NCBI GenBank assembly: GCA_900708905.1
Contig: CAADRB010000047.1
Span: 38,225-102,224 of the forward strand
Origin: Hymenolepis diminuta
Lineage: Eukaryota; Platyhelminthes; Cestoda; Cyclophyllidea; Hymenolepididae
Direction: 5' to 3'
DNA length: 64,000 bases
Shown: positions 20,892 to 32,800 of the stretch, piece after piece
How positions within the stretch are numbered: the stretch's first letter is position 1
Layout: every line of letters begins with the position of its first letter
Program-made: the position numbers and the translations under genes
The notes under the pieces: model-generated
Seen by the model: the letters and a program-made list of their open reading frames with translations, nothing else
Databases searched by the model: none
Told to the model about the DNA's origin: nothing

Positions 20892-23800
20892 ATGGATCGT
20901 AAGAGAGTAAACTTTATTAACAAATTTAAGCTTCTTCGCGACCACGCCGAGTTAGTCAAAAGAAGGAAACTCGTTTGGAACTTCTTAAGCGTATTCGAGA
21001 AGCCAAAGAACGCGGTGAGCGTTTTGTGGTCGTAAGTTATACAGTACTACTTGAATTCTCTGTTAGGAAACTGAAGAAAAACCAGTCTACGAAACGGTAG
21101 ATGAGCAAACTTATGCAAAAATAGTTCAAGAGCGAATAGAAGATGATTGGATTGTTGACGATGGTAGGTCTTAATTTGGTATTGTTACGAAATCCTTTTG
21201 GTGGACTCGGATATGTCGATGATGGTCGAGAAATATTCGATGATCATGATGGTGATCTTGAGGAGGAAGAATCTCATAAGAAGCTTCATCGTGGCTCTAC
21301 TGCATCAAAAAAGAGAGCCAATCCTGATCTTAGACCGTCCACGTCTATCAAGGGAGGATCAAAAGATATCCGTAGTTTGTTTGCTACATCTGCCTCCCGC
21401 AAAACAAAGCGCGTAAGTACTGCCAAATTTTGTTTAGTGATGACTCTAGATTGTGGATACTGGTGCTCAAGATGCTGCACTTGATGATTTATTGGCTGAA
21501 TTGGATACCGATATACCAAATGATCCTCCCGTAAAAAAGTGTAAGGTTGATAAGTCGAGAAAAAGTCTCCCTACCAAAACAGCCCCCCAACAGCAACCTG
21601 TAGTTGCAAAATCTCGTCGAGAAACAGCGCATCCTGTCAAATTTCGATCTTCGCAGTCGCAATCATCGACAACTCTACGCCCTAGAAATCCATATTCTGT
21701 TAACTCTCAATCAAAGGAAGTTATAGCTAGAAAAACTTCACCAGTTAAGCAAAGTATGTTGCATAATTCGTAATTAGAATATTAACTTCTTTAGAAACGG
21801 TTGTCCAGACTGATCAGGTTCCTGAGCTAACGGAAGACGGTTTTGAAGGCCACGACTTTCCAGTTGCTGAGGAAACAGAAGAGGCTCAAGAAAGTCCTGA
21901 AAGAGGCATTGAATGCGATATTCCAGCTGTCACAAATTGGCTAAATGAAGAAGGCGAATATGCAGAGGCTTCATTTGAAATTGATACTGCTGAAAATTCT
22001 GCAGCGATAGATGAGGAATCAGGTGCCCTGCGTTTCTTCTGGTTGGATGCTTATGAAGATGCAAAAAATCAACAAGGTAAGATAGTCTTATTTTTACTCA
22101 TCTCTTAAATGACCATCTAATTTAGTTTAAAGTTCTTAATGCCTCTTACTAGGTGTTGTGTTTCTTTTCGGCAAAATTCCCTGTAAGGATGATCCAACTG
22201 GATTTTGTAGTTGCTGTGTTCGTGTGAAAGATTTGGAACGCCGAATGTTCTTTCTGCCACGACCTGATATGGTATCACTGGAAATTGATTCTTTTTATAT
22301 TACTGTTTTCGATTTTTAATAGTACACGGTTAAAGATGTGTACGGAGAATTGCGTGAGCTTAGTGGACAATGGAAAATTGGAAAGTTCAAATGCAAAGTA
22401 AGTGCATACTGAGTTTTAATCTTTGCAAATTTATTTTCTCCTTTTCACTCTATACGTAAAAATTGTCCATTGTAGTTACCTTCTTATTGTTTGCGGTAAT
22501 ATTCTGTGATTTTCATTAAAAAAGACTTAAGGTCTGGTTCAAACTTGGCATTAACTTATCTAATTTTGCAATTTTGTTGCCTTGGAAGGAGCTTTAAATG
22601 AGATTTATTTCAGATTTCAGGTTCCATTGCTAATTGCGTCAATTTGACTATTTAACAAGGCGAGTTTACGGGGATAGTTTTCTGCCATATGATAGTTCCT
22701 GCCCATTGTTGAGAAGACACAAACTTCTTTATTGCACATTTCTTGTTTCGCTTTTTTGGAATAGTTTTTTCCCCACTTGATACAAGCAGTTGATTTTACA
22801 TTCTAAAACGCTCTCTGATTTTGCAATTGCTCTATAATATTAGTTCATTAGCGTTTAACATTCCATTAATGAGTTCATTTAGCTCGTTCATTTGATAACC
22901 TCTGTCATGAAGATTATTTTTCTGTTTATTTTAAATCACCTTCAACTTAGCATGGTCTACGTGGTAAGAGATGGATTCATTGTGTAATTTCAGAGGTTTT
23001 GAGCAACTCATTTTTTGGAATTTTTTGCTTTCTATTGGGATTGTTCAGTAAAATCGTCTCATTTGTTGTTTTTTAGTTTCCTTTCATTAACCCTGTTTTC
23101 TTGCTTTACTTTCTCTGCTTAGCCAACAACAAAAAAGTACTGTTTCGATCTTGCCGATGTTCCAAGCGAAGCTGAGTATCTGGAAGTTAGATACTCTCCA
23201 ACCTATCCATCCTTACCCGCTGACCTCACCGGTAAAACATTTTCCCGCCTGTTTGGAACATCGGCCTCTTTGTAAGCTCTGCTGACAATTATCCTTTTTT
23301 ACTGAATAATTGTTAGTAGCCTAATCTAAATGAAAAATATTGCTATCCAGTCTTGAGAATCTCATTCTTGATCTGAAACTCCGTGGTCCATGTTGGTTAG
23401 AGATCAAGGGAGCAGGTAATTGGTATTTGTTTGAAGTGATTTTGTGGCTTGAGTTTGCATAGTGTTCCATGTTTCCTATCTATTTCCATTATAGCTCCCC
23501 TTCAACCGCAGTTGAGTTGGTGTAAAGTAGACTACGACTTCTCAAGTCAGCATCCAAACAAAATAACCAAATTGGCTGATGTGGTGACAAATCCTCCTCC
23601 ATCTCCGCCTATTCGAATGGTTGCATTGGATGTCAAGTCAGTAGTTCGCAAACAGAGCAATTCTGCTGAGGTAAATTCTTTCTGATAGTTGAATTCTGCT
23701 TATTGTCACTCCAGTAGTTTATGCCTTTGTGATTTTTAGATAATTTCGGTGGGTGTATTGATTGACAATCGCTTCTATTTGGACAGACCTGCTGGCATAA

Positions 23801-26800
23801 AGGCATTCCAGTCACATTATCTGGGTAAATTGAAATAGTTAAACTGGAACTTTTAATTTGCCAATAAATTAAGGGTGAGATAATTTCCCGTTAATTACCG
23901 AGACAGGAATGGTGATGATTGGTTAATAATGCGCAAATTTTTGAATGTGTCCTGATTTGTTTATTTTGATCCCTCTTCATAGGAAGAAAAAGGTCTTATC
24001 AAAGTAATAGTTAATGGTCAATTTTGTACAGGAGTATTCTATGTGATGAGTTTTTGTATGGCTTTTAATGCGTGTTTGTAGCTTCTAATGTCCAGTCAGG
24101 TACGCATAGGTACTTCATGATTTGAAACTGGTACAGAAAAGCATTTATTGAAGAGACGTACAAACTTCAGCTTTTAATGATTTTAAGGTATGGGCTGATG
24201 TAAATCAGGCATTTTTCTCTTCCGATAAATTACATATTTTTGTCTTTTCACTTAATTATTTAGGACTTTGGTTGTCGCATTATAATTTTATTTATAATGC
24301 CTCTTCTTTAATTCGTCCTCATCTCGAAATTTTCTAGAAAATCGATTTCTTTTTGATCTCATTGTCGAATTGTTGCTTACATCTATTTCAAGGTCTTTAA
24401 TAACGAATCGAAGCATGATGTATAGAGGTAGGACTACTTAGATTCTCGTGTTTAGTCTTTTTGGTTCAAATTCTCACTCCACAGTTCTGGTTTTAATATG
24501 TGATTCTCAAGCCTGGGAGAAAAAATGTTTCTGTACAGTCATTTTAAAACTTAGCCGAGAACTTCTGACTGAAACGTTCTCACTTGGTCATCATCGTTCA
24601 GCCATTTCAATCAGCATCGTTTTCATCTGCCGTTCAAATACTCAGAGATTGGGCAGTTTTGGGCCTCTGCATTTAAAGCATCTTTATTCATCAACGGTTA
24701 TTCCTATAACGGTAGATTTCAATTTACTCCTCTCTATACTTTGAATTTAATAGAATCGTTATGCTGATCGTGTAAATAATACATCTTGTTTTATTGCAGT
24801 ACTTGCGCCACCAAAGGACTCCGTTCTGCCCTACGACTTATCCAAGCGTATGCCAACCTGGGGTCCACAGTACCAATCGCCTTCAACCGGCGCTGAAAAT
24901 GCCCTTCTCTGCGGTGTTGATGTCGAACCCAATGAACGAGCTCTTCTTGGACGTCTCCTCACTCGCATCCATAAACTTGATCCAGATCTCATTGTGGGTC
25001 ACGATCTGTGGGGCAACCAACTTGACCTTCTTGTTCATCGTCTTATATTCCACAAAGTCGCACATTGGCATAGAATTGGCCGATTGAGGCGTTCGACACA
25101 CTTTGCCGTCAATTTCAATAGAGTGAGTGTCTTAAATGGTACTAAAAGTTGTATTAAACACTAGGATTTACTGTCGTGTATACAATTCATTCCCTTCACA
25201 CTATTGTCTATATTGGTAGAGTTAACAGTTATTTGTTAGAATAAGATCTTAATAATTTGTCTCATTTAAATGGCTAGTATGCATGATGCTAATCATTCTC
25301 GTTGATACAGGGCCTTCAAGTCTAATGTGGGTGGAGTTTTTCCAAAATTTTATTTCAATTTCTCCGAAAGTAAATTGTAATTGATCTTCCTTTACCCAAG
25401 TTCTTTTGATTTGTTGATTGGTGAATTCGTAAATTCACGTCTCTTTGATGAGATCAAGGACATGTAAAAGTTTGATTTTAAAGGAAAAGTGATCTCTTTG
25501 ACAATGTTCAACCGTCATTAGTTTTATTTTAAAAAAAAGTATTCTACAAATCCATCTGAGATTGGGTTTAAAATAGTAGAAAGTTAGTCTAATGGAAAAT
25601 TTTAGCTATTATGAAATGTAAATTTTCCAATCTTCTATTTCCTATTGATACCAGGTAAATCAAAATTAGCGTCTTAGAATCGAGTAGGTATTTCATGGGG
25701 TACCATTTTCGAAATCTGTAGTTTCCTAATTGTATAATGTTAATAGAACTTATGTTGTGCTTTCGCGAGAGCGCAGTCCTAAAATGATAAATTTATGTTG
25801 CACTTTCCTAGTCCATTTAGAGTAGTGTTGACAACGCTTTTCCTGAAGAAAACTGTAATCTTCCCTTTTACTAATCAAAGTCAACCATTTACACTAATTT
25901 ACTGAATGTGGTCTCTAACTTGGTAGTCGTGTCTATGTACCACTGCACCATTAGCTTACTTATTTGCTTACCTGCTTTTTTAATAGACCTGGTTTATGCG
26001 TCATACAGCACCTGGTCGTTTAGTTTGCGATACCCGAATCTCAGCTCGTGAGTTGGTACGATCTCGTACCTACAATCTCAGTGAGTTAACTTTCCAAATT
26101 CTGGGCGGAGATGCCAAATCACGTCGCCAGGTTCCGGCATCTGTCGCCCGTCAATTCTCTTCTTCAACAACTGCAGCTCTCTTTTCTGGAAAAGCGCCAG
26201 TTGCAGCAGATGATATTGATGAGGCTCTCATTTCTGGTGTTGACCTGGAGGTGGATTCTGCGGATTTGCGATGTCTTTTTCTTACTGCCACTGGAGTAAA
26301 AGATCTTATTGATTTCTGCTTGTCGGATGCTCTTCTGGTTTTAAGGCTGGCTCATCAGTTGCAGGTTGGTTTTAAACCCTTCTTATAAAATGAAAGTCGT
26401 TTTCCGGATAATGTCCTTTTAGTTGTTAATGATGGAGGTCATTTCTTGATAGTAAAACAAGTGTAGCAAATCTCGAATAACTCTAAGCTTCTTTTCAGGG
26501 AGAATCTATATGATGCGAATAGTAGCCAACTGTATTTCCCAAAATGTTTATCTTGTTTGGGAGGTGTTTATCATGTTGCTGCGCGTGTGTGATGCTTCCT
26601 ACTGCTAACTAGAATGTCTACAGCATTAAGTTGCCAATTGTAAATTCTATGATGGTCTATAGCCTTTACCAGAGTCAATGTGGCCATAGAAGTCGGAAGA
26701 GAGGTTGGATACATTTACTCTATTCATATAAATGGGGAGGAGGGTCTGTTTCACATAGTTTAAACAGACAACTCATTAAACAGAGGTGGATTCTCTAGAA

Positions 26801-29800
26801 CATTACCTGTGTTCTAAATCTGAGAAGGAATACAAAAATCTAATCAGTTCGAGGGACCACTGCAAATGCAATTGGTTACATTTCAAATACTTTGGTCTTA
26901 TGTATGAATTTCATTTTTATTTAAAAGATTAAAATCTTGAAAATGTTCCTAAAGGTACCGATTCCACATTAAATAGTATTAGGTTTATTTTTCAGAATAA
27001 TTTCGGTAGATTGAAATAACCGAAGCTTTGAATGCTTATACTTAAGTAATAAAGTAGAACTATTTACCTGTTTGAATGAAATCGGTCCATTGAAAGAGTT
27101 GATCTAAGTCAACAAGTGTGGTGTATTTTGCACAAACTTTTATTTAACTAAGATGGGATTAACAGATCCAATTAACTTTTATTTTAGGTTATGCCACTAG
27201 CCAACCAAATCACTTCTATTTGTGGTAACGTATTGAGTCGTACTCTAGCTGGTGGTCGTTCTGAACGTAACGATGCTCTACTTCTCCACGCATTCACTGA
27301 ACAGAGTTACCTTCCACCCGAACCAGTTCCTTCGACACGTCTTCAGCGTGGTCGAGGTACTAAGGATGACATTAGTGACCCTCAAGATGAGCTCCACGAA
27401 GGTCGTCGTAAACCAGCCTATGCCGGTGGTCTTGTTTTGGATCCGAAAGTTGGTGCGTACTGGTTACTATTTCAGTGGTATTTATATTTTATGTTTCTTT
27501 ATAACCCTCCTCTTTTCTTTTAGGCTTCTATGACACGTATATTCTACTATTAGATTTCAACTCTCTGTATCCTTCGATTATCCAAGAGTTTAACTTGTGC
27601 TTTACCACTATGGAGCGTTCATTCTTTGCTGCTAAAGATAATACTGAGTCTGAGACTGTGAGTAGTTTGAATCCGTTTAAATTAGTACCTGACCGTTTTT
27701 AATTGCCTTTATTTAGACTGACAACGAAGACATGTATATTTCCGAATTGATATCCAGTGTAACCCAAACCAGTGGTTCAAAACCCTCTCAAAACTCTCAA
27801 CACCTTCCAACTTCCCGCGCTCCAGGTATCCTACCAACCGAAGTTCGACGTTTGGTTGAAAGTCGGAAAGAAGTGAAGAAGTTGATTGCTGCCGCTTCTG
27901 CAAACGATACTACCAAAGTAACGCAATGGAACATTCGTCAACAGGCTCTGAAACTAACTGCCAACTCTGTCTATGGTTGTCTTGGTTTTGGGGCTTCTCG
28001 CTTCTGTGCTCGTGGTCTTGCTGCTCTTGTTACAGGCTTAGGTCGCGCTCTCTTGGTGAATACCAAAGAACTCGTTGAGAGCATGAAGCTTGATGTAATT
28101 CTCTCGTTTGGATTAATTTTTTGCTATTTCTTACACACAAATACAGAAGAATTGTCGGATTTGAGTTTCCACCTTTAAGTGCCTATTTTTTGCACAAAAT
28201 ACATGTGACGATAATGAGCAGAGTGGAAAAATATTTCATTTAAGTAATTGTGGGGCATCTTTTACTTTCTATTTTCTAACTCTAACGACATACATTTTGT
28301 ATAATCATGCCAAAATCTTGTTAATGTTGCTCATATATTAGCGGTATTAACCCAGATACTTCTATAAGGTTTTAAAATCATAAATCAAAGATGATTAAGA
28401 TTTAACGTAGATAGTATTTTAAATTATTCTTTAAGGTCATTTTTACTAAGGACAAACTGGTCTTGAAAAAAAAACAGAAATAAGCTTCCCGCTAATTGCC
28501 AAATTGTTTTGAATTTTTTAACTTTCCCTGCTTACTTGAAACGGCATCTTTTCAAATTCACATTGTAAAATGTTATCGATTTTATACCCTTTCTCGTTAA
28601 CCTACTTTATCTATAAAATGTTCTTTAATAAGACTTATTTAGACCACTTTTCGTACAACCTTGTTAACAGAATGTGAATTATGCAAGTCACAGGGTTCAA
28701 AAGGCCGTAACAGTTTAAGAGATCGTTAGTATTTTAGTATCTAAGTATAGTCGATATTTGCGAATGTTTATTTTATCATTGACCTTAGGAGGAAGTATTG
28801 GATACAATATACCCTCTTCGACTTGATTACATTTCTGTTTTTAATAGGTTATATACGGTGATACAGATTCAATCATGGTCAATACCAACTCGACAGATCT
28901 GTTATCTGCATTGGCTATCGGAGATCGTGTTAAACATGAAGTTAATCGTCGTTACCGCCTCGTAGAGCTAGATACAGACGGTGTTTTTGCAGCAATGCTC
29001 CTTCTAGCCAAAAAGAAGTACGCCGCTCTGTCAATCACTCATCCACTTCAATACGCTGAGTGGTTGAAACTGCAGCCACAAAATCAGCTAGCTGCTTTAC
29101 CCCCACCGCCAACCAAAGCTGAGATGAAGGGGTTGGATATTGTGAGAAGAGATTGGTGTAGACTGGCTGCGGAAGTGGGCAAGTTCTGTGTCAATGCTCT
29201 GCTCTCAGGTCGGACTACATCTGAAGCGGTGATACAGACTATTCATGATCATTTGAGAAATGTGGCTCAGCAGGTGCGGGATGGTAGCTTGCCGAAAACT
29301 GACTTTGTCATTACAAAGGTGAGATAAGTACTATTATGGCCTTTACTTTAACTGTCGCAATTTGTTTTTCCCCTTAATAGTACTGGCAGTTGCGTGTATC
29401 GGTTTTTATTAAATTCTTGAAGGGAAGTTAGACGATATTTAAATAAAGATATTGTGATTTGAAGCATTCTTGAAGCTTGAGAGCGAAGAGAGAAATCATT
29501 TCTTGATAAATAATCATGGGAATAATTCATTTTCTGGAACTGCCTTACATCAATACAGTCTGAGTTTTCGCTTTGCCAAGACCTAAACATCGAAAGGTTG
29601 TTGTAGTGGATTGAGTGAGGAGTTGCAATATAACGTCCTTTGACGATGTAGTATTTAAAAGTATTCGTTCCAGGGGCGGATTAAAAATATTTACAGTTTT
29701 AACTGGCTAATAACTTATTTAACAGTTGTATTAGAATCAAACAGTAACAACTCAATAGAATAGAACACCGAAGTATTGAATACCCCAAGAATGTATCAAA

Positions 29801-32800
29801 TTATATAATAATGAAATGAAGTAGGGATGTTGTCCGGATGTATGTGTCAGGTGACGATCGTTTGGAGGCATTTTAACGGGAATGCATCAATACTCTGAAG
29901 GCACTTTATATGGCAAGTGGAGTAGAAAAGTTGACGAGGTGTATGCATCCAAGCATTGGCCAATGGAAAGTATGAGCAAGCGTCTGTGCACATGATGGGA
30001 CATGCGAAGAAATGAGTAATGATGACTAGATGTGACGCCACATAAATAAAGATTGATATTAAGGGCGGCATGTGATCAAGTCGGCAGTAAGTCACACGGA
30101 TTTAAATCGCTTCATATTCTGACTAAATAACAAGTGATGTATTGTTTTCCAGCTTTATTACGCCTTTCTACGTGTATGTGCTTAGTCGTGTTCCCTTTAT
30201 GGAATCCGTATCCTCTTCACGTAATATGCAAAGGATTATTTACCTTTTTAATGTAGGCCCTTCTCCCAAAAGTAGGTTTCAAATCCTCTGTGTAGTATCA
30301 CTTAAGTGGTTTTCACAGTAAAGACCGATGATGATTACAGAATTCTATCGAATCGTTACGGGTTGCTCATAAGGGATCAAAACAGAATAGGACAAGCTGT
30401 TGTGCGGTTAATACAAGACAAACAGTTCTCAAATTGTTTACTAGAAATTCGCCTCAAGAAATTTTCGAAAAGCCGCTTTCAAAAGCACTATTTTTTTCTT
30501 TATCCAGAGGAACAGTTTGTGTTTTCTATTTCAAACTTAAAAACAGGTTAAATGAATGAAAATAATGCGATTTGATAGTTTTTACACGCCAGTTGTCTTT
30601 AACGCTGTTTTTGGAATTTTTAAGTATACTGTTAGGGTCTGTTCTAATTAAGGAGAGAAGAGACTTGGGTAGTCAATGGAAGACATTTTACTAATGTTAC
30701 AAAGATGCATTTATGAGAATGTTATTCCTTTTCATACTATTAAATTATGAAGGTCTCTCCACCACTGGACAATTTCTTTTCCAGACTAACCCCTCAAGCT
30801 CTCAGTAGCACCATTCACCTGCACATTGATAGGAATGGTGGGAAACTTAAACCCTATCCATAGGAGATGCTCATATTGAGACAAAATACTCTTTGACCTT
30901 CAAATATGCTCTATGCTATCGTCTGCATACCGACATCATATATTAAATTTATAGGGAATCGCTTAATATCACTATTTTCTTTAATCATGTAAGTTTAAGT
31001 ATCACGCCAATCTATATCACATCAATGTAAATCAATTTATGGGAAAAAAAGAGAACTTTAATTACTCCTGATTGATTGGTGGTCCGGCCTTTTTGTTGTG
31101 TCTGCACCTAGATGTTATTGTCGTCAACTTATTCGTTGTGAAAGTGACATTCTTTTTAAGTGGTGGAGGAAATAGAAGTTGATTTAGGGTGCGTCCGGCT
31201 TCATTGATATTGTAAAGACAAATACGCCACTCAGCATTTGTTCTAGATATTTGTGCCTTTTTTTGCAGTTTTGAAAATTTTTTTGAGAGACAAGTAATGT
31301 AGACGGTTCAGAAGATTATTTGAAATATATTATATAGCTAGTATACAACAGAATTGACCTTGACGTTATCTTCATCACAAAAGGAGAAAGTTTTGATTTG
31401 TTCTGTAAAATGGTTAATAATAACGGCAAGTGCTTCAGAGCAGTTTTAAGAAGATTAGTCATGTCTGTGAGGCAGAGGTCACAAGATCAATACTAATTGG
31501 TGCAGATTCAGTGATGTGGGTTGCAAATTGCACTTCTGGTCAAAAAAGGGAGTCGGTAGAGTGTGAGTTTCTCTTTAATGTGCTGGGTCAAACATAGTTT
31601 GTTCGTTTTCAATTTGCATATTTCTTTGGTTTTCTAAGAAAATTTTGATTAACTTGAACAGATAAAACACACGATTTTAAATTCATTTTCAAGATGTTGA
31701 CAAAGAACCCAGAGGATTATCCCGATGCCAAATGTCAACCTCATGTGCAAGTAGCTCTTCGTTTTAATCGCCAAACGGGATCTGGTGGTGGTCACTGTTT
31801 CCGAGCTGGTGACACTGTGGAATACATCATTTGTGAAGATGGAACAACACGTTCAGCAGTCCAAAGAGCTTACTCACCTGCTGAATTGTCTTATGGAAAG
31901 AAACCACCAGAAAATGACGAGGAATCCCAAAACCAGGAGGCTAGGCAACTGAATGTGGATGTTCACTACTATTTGGCCAGTCAAATTCACCCAGTTGTTT
32001 CACGTTTAGTAGCTCCCATTGAAGGAACTTCTCCAGCTCATATTGCTGATTGTCTTGGGCTCGATTCTGCGTCGTATCGAAAATCTATGGCTGCTTCAGC
32101 CGCTGGTAACGGTGGCGCTGATGAGGACGCTTTGCAAGAGGTGGGTCGAATGACCAGTCTTATCAACTTATATCATTTCACCAACACACTTCAAAATCAT
32201 TTATTTCATAAATAGGCTTCGGATAGTGGTTCAATGTTCCAAGGTGCTTTCTTAAATGATGCGGACCCGTTGACAATCACCTGCACAGCACTAAGGGATG
32301 GAAAACGGTGCCAAGGAATAGCACTGATTCGAGCTTCTCCATTCACACAAGCCGGTCTTGCAACTTGGGTGGTAAGTTATGTCTTTTCAGTATGAAGACT
32401 TCTATGTGTGAGTATCAATGATTAATTTGCGAGTTTTATAGCATCTCTAAATGGAGATCTAGGAGACCAACGATAAGCAAGTAATGTCAATCATTGCTAG
32501 TGACTCCATTAGTTCATATACTCAGTATTTGGTTTATTCTGTTCATATTTGCCTTCTCTGGAAACTGAGTCATTTGGTTAAGTCGGTATCGATTTAAAGT
32601 ATTTCAATTGACGTAATAATTTTTTCTCATTTAAATTACTGCATTGCACTGAGGAAATATTTGAAAGCATTTCGATTTGTTACCTTTTCACAATACTAGT
32701 TTAACTTGAGAATATTGGTGCTATCCCAAATAAATACCTGTATGACTGAAGTTTAAAGATTATTGTTTACTTTCTTAAAAGTCTTCTTGTACCCTATAGG

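Noticed and set aside
24448..24744. 98-codon open frame within POLA1 intron 12
   Set aside because: It is not in phase with flanking exons, has no similarity to the polymerase, and the flanking exons join perfectly without it.
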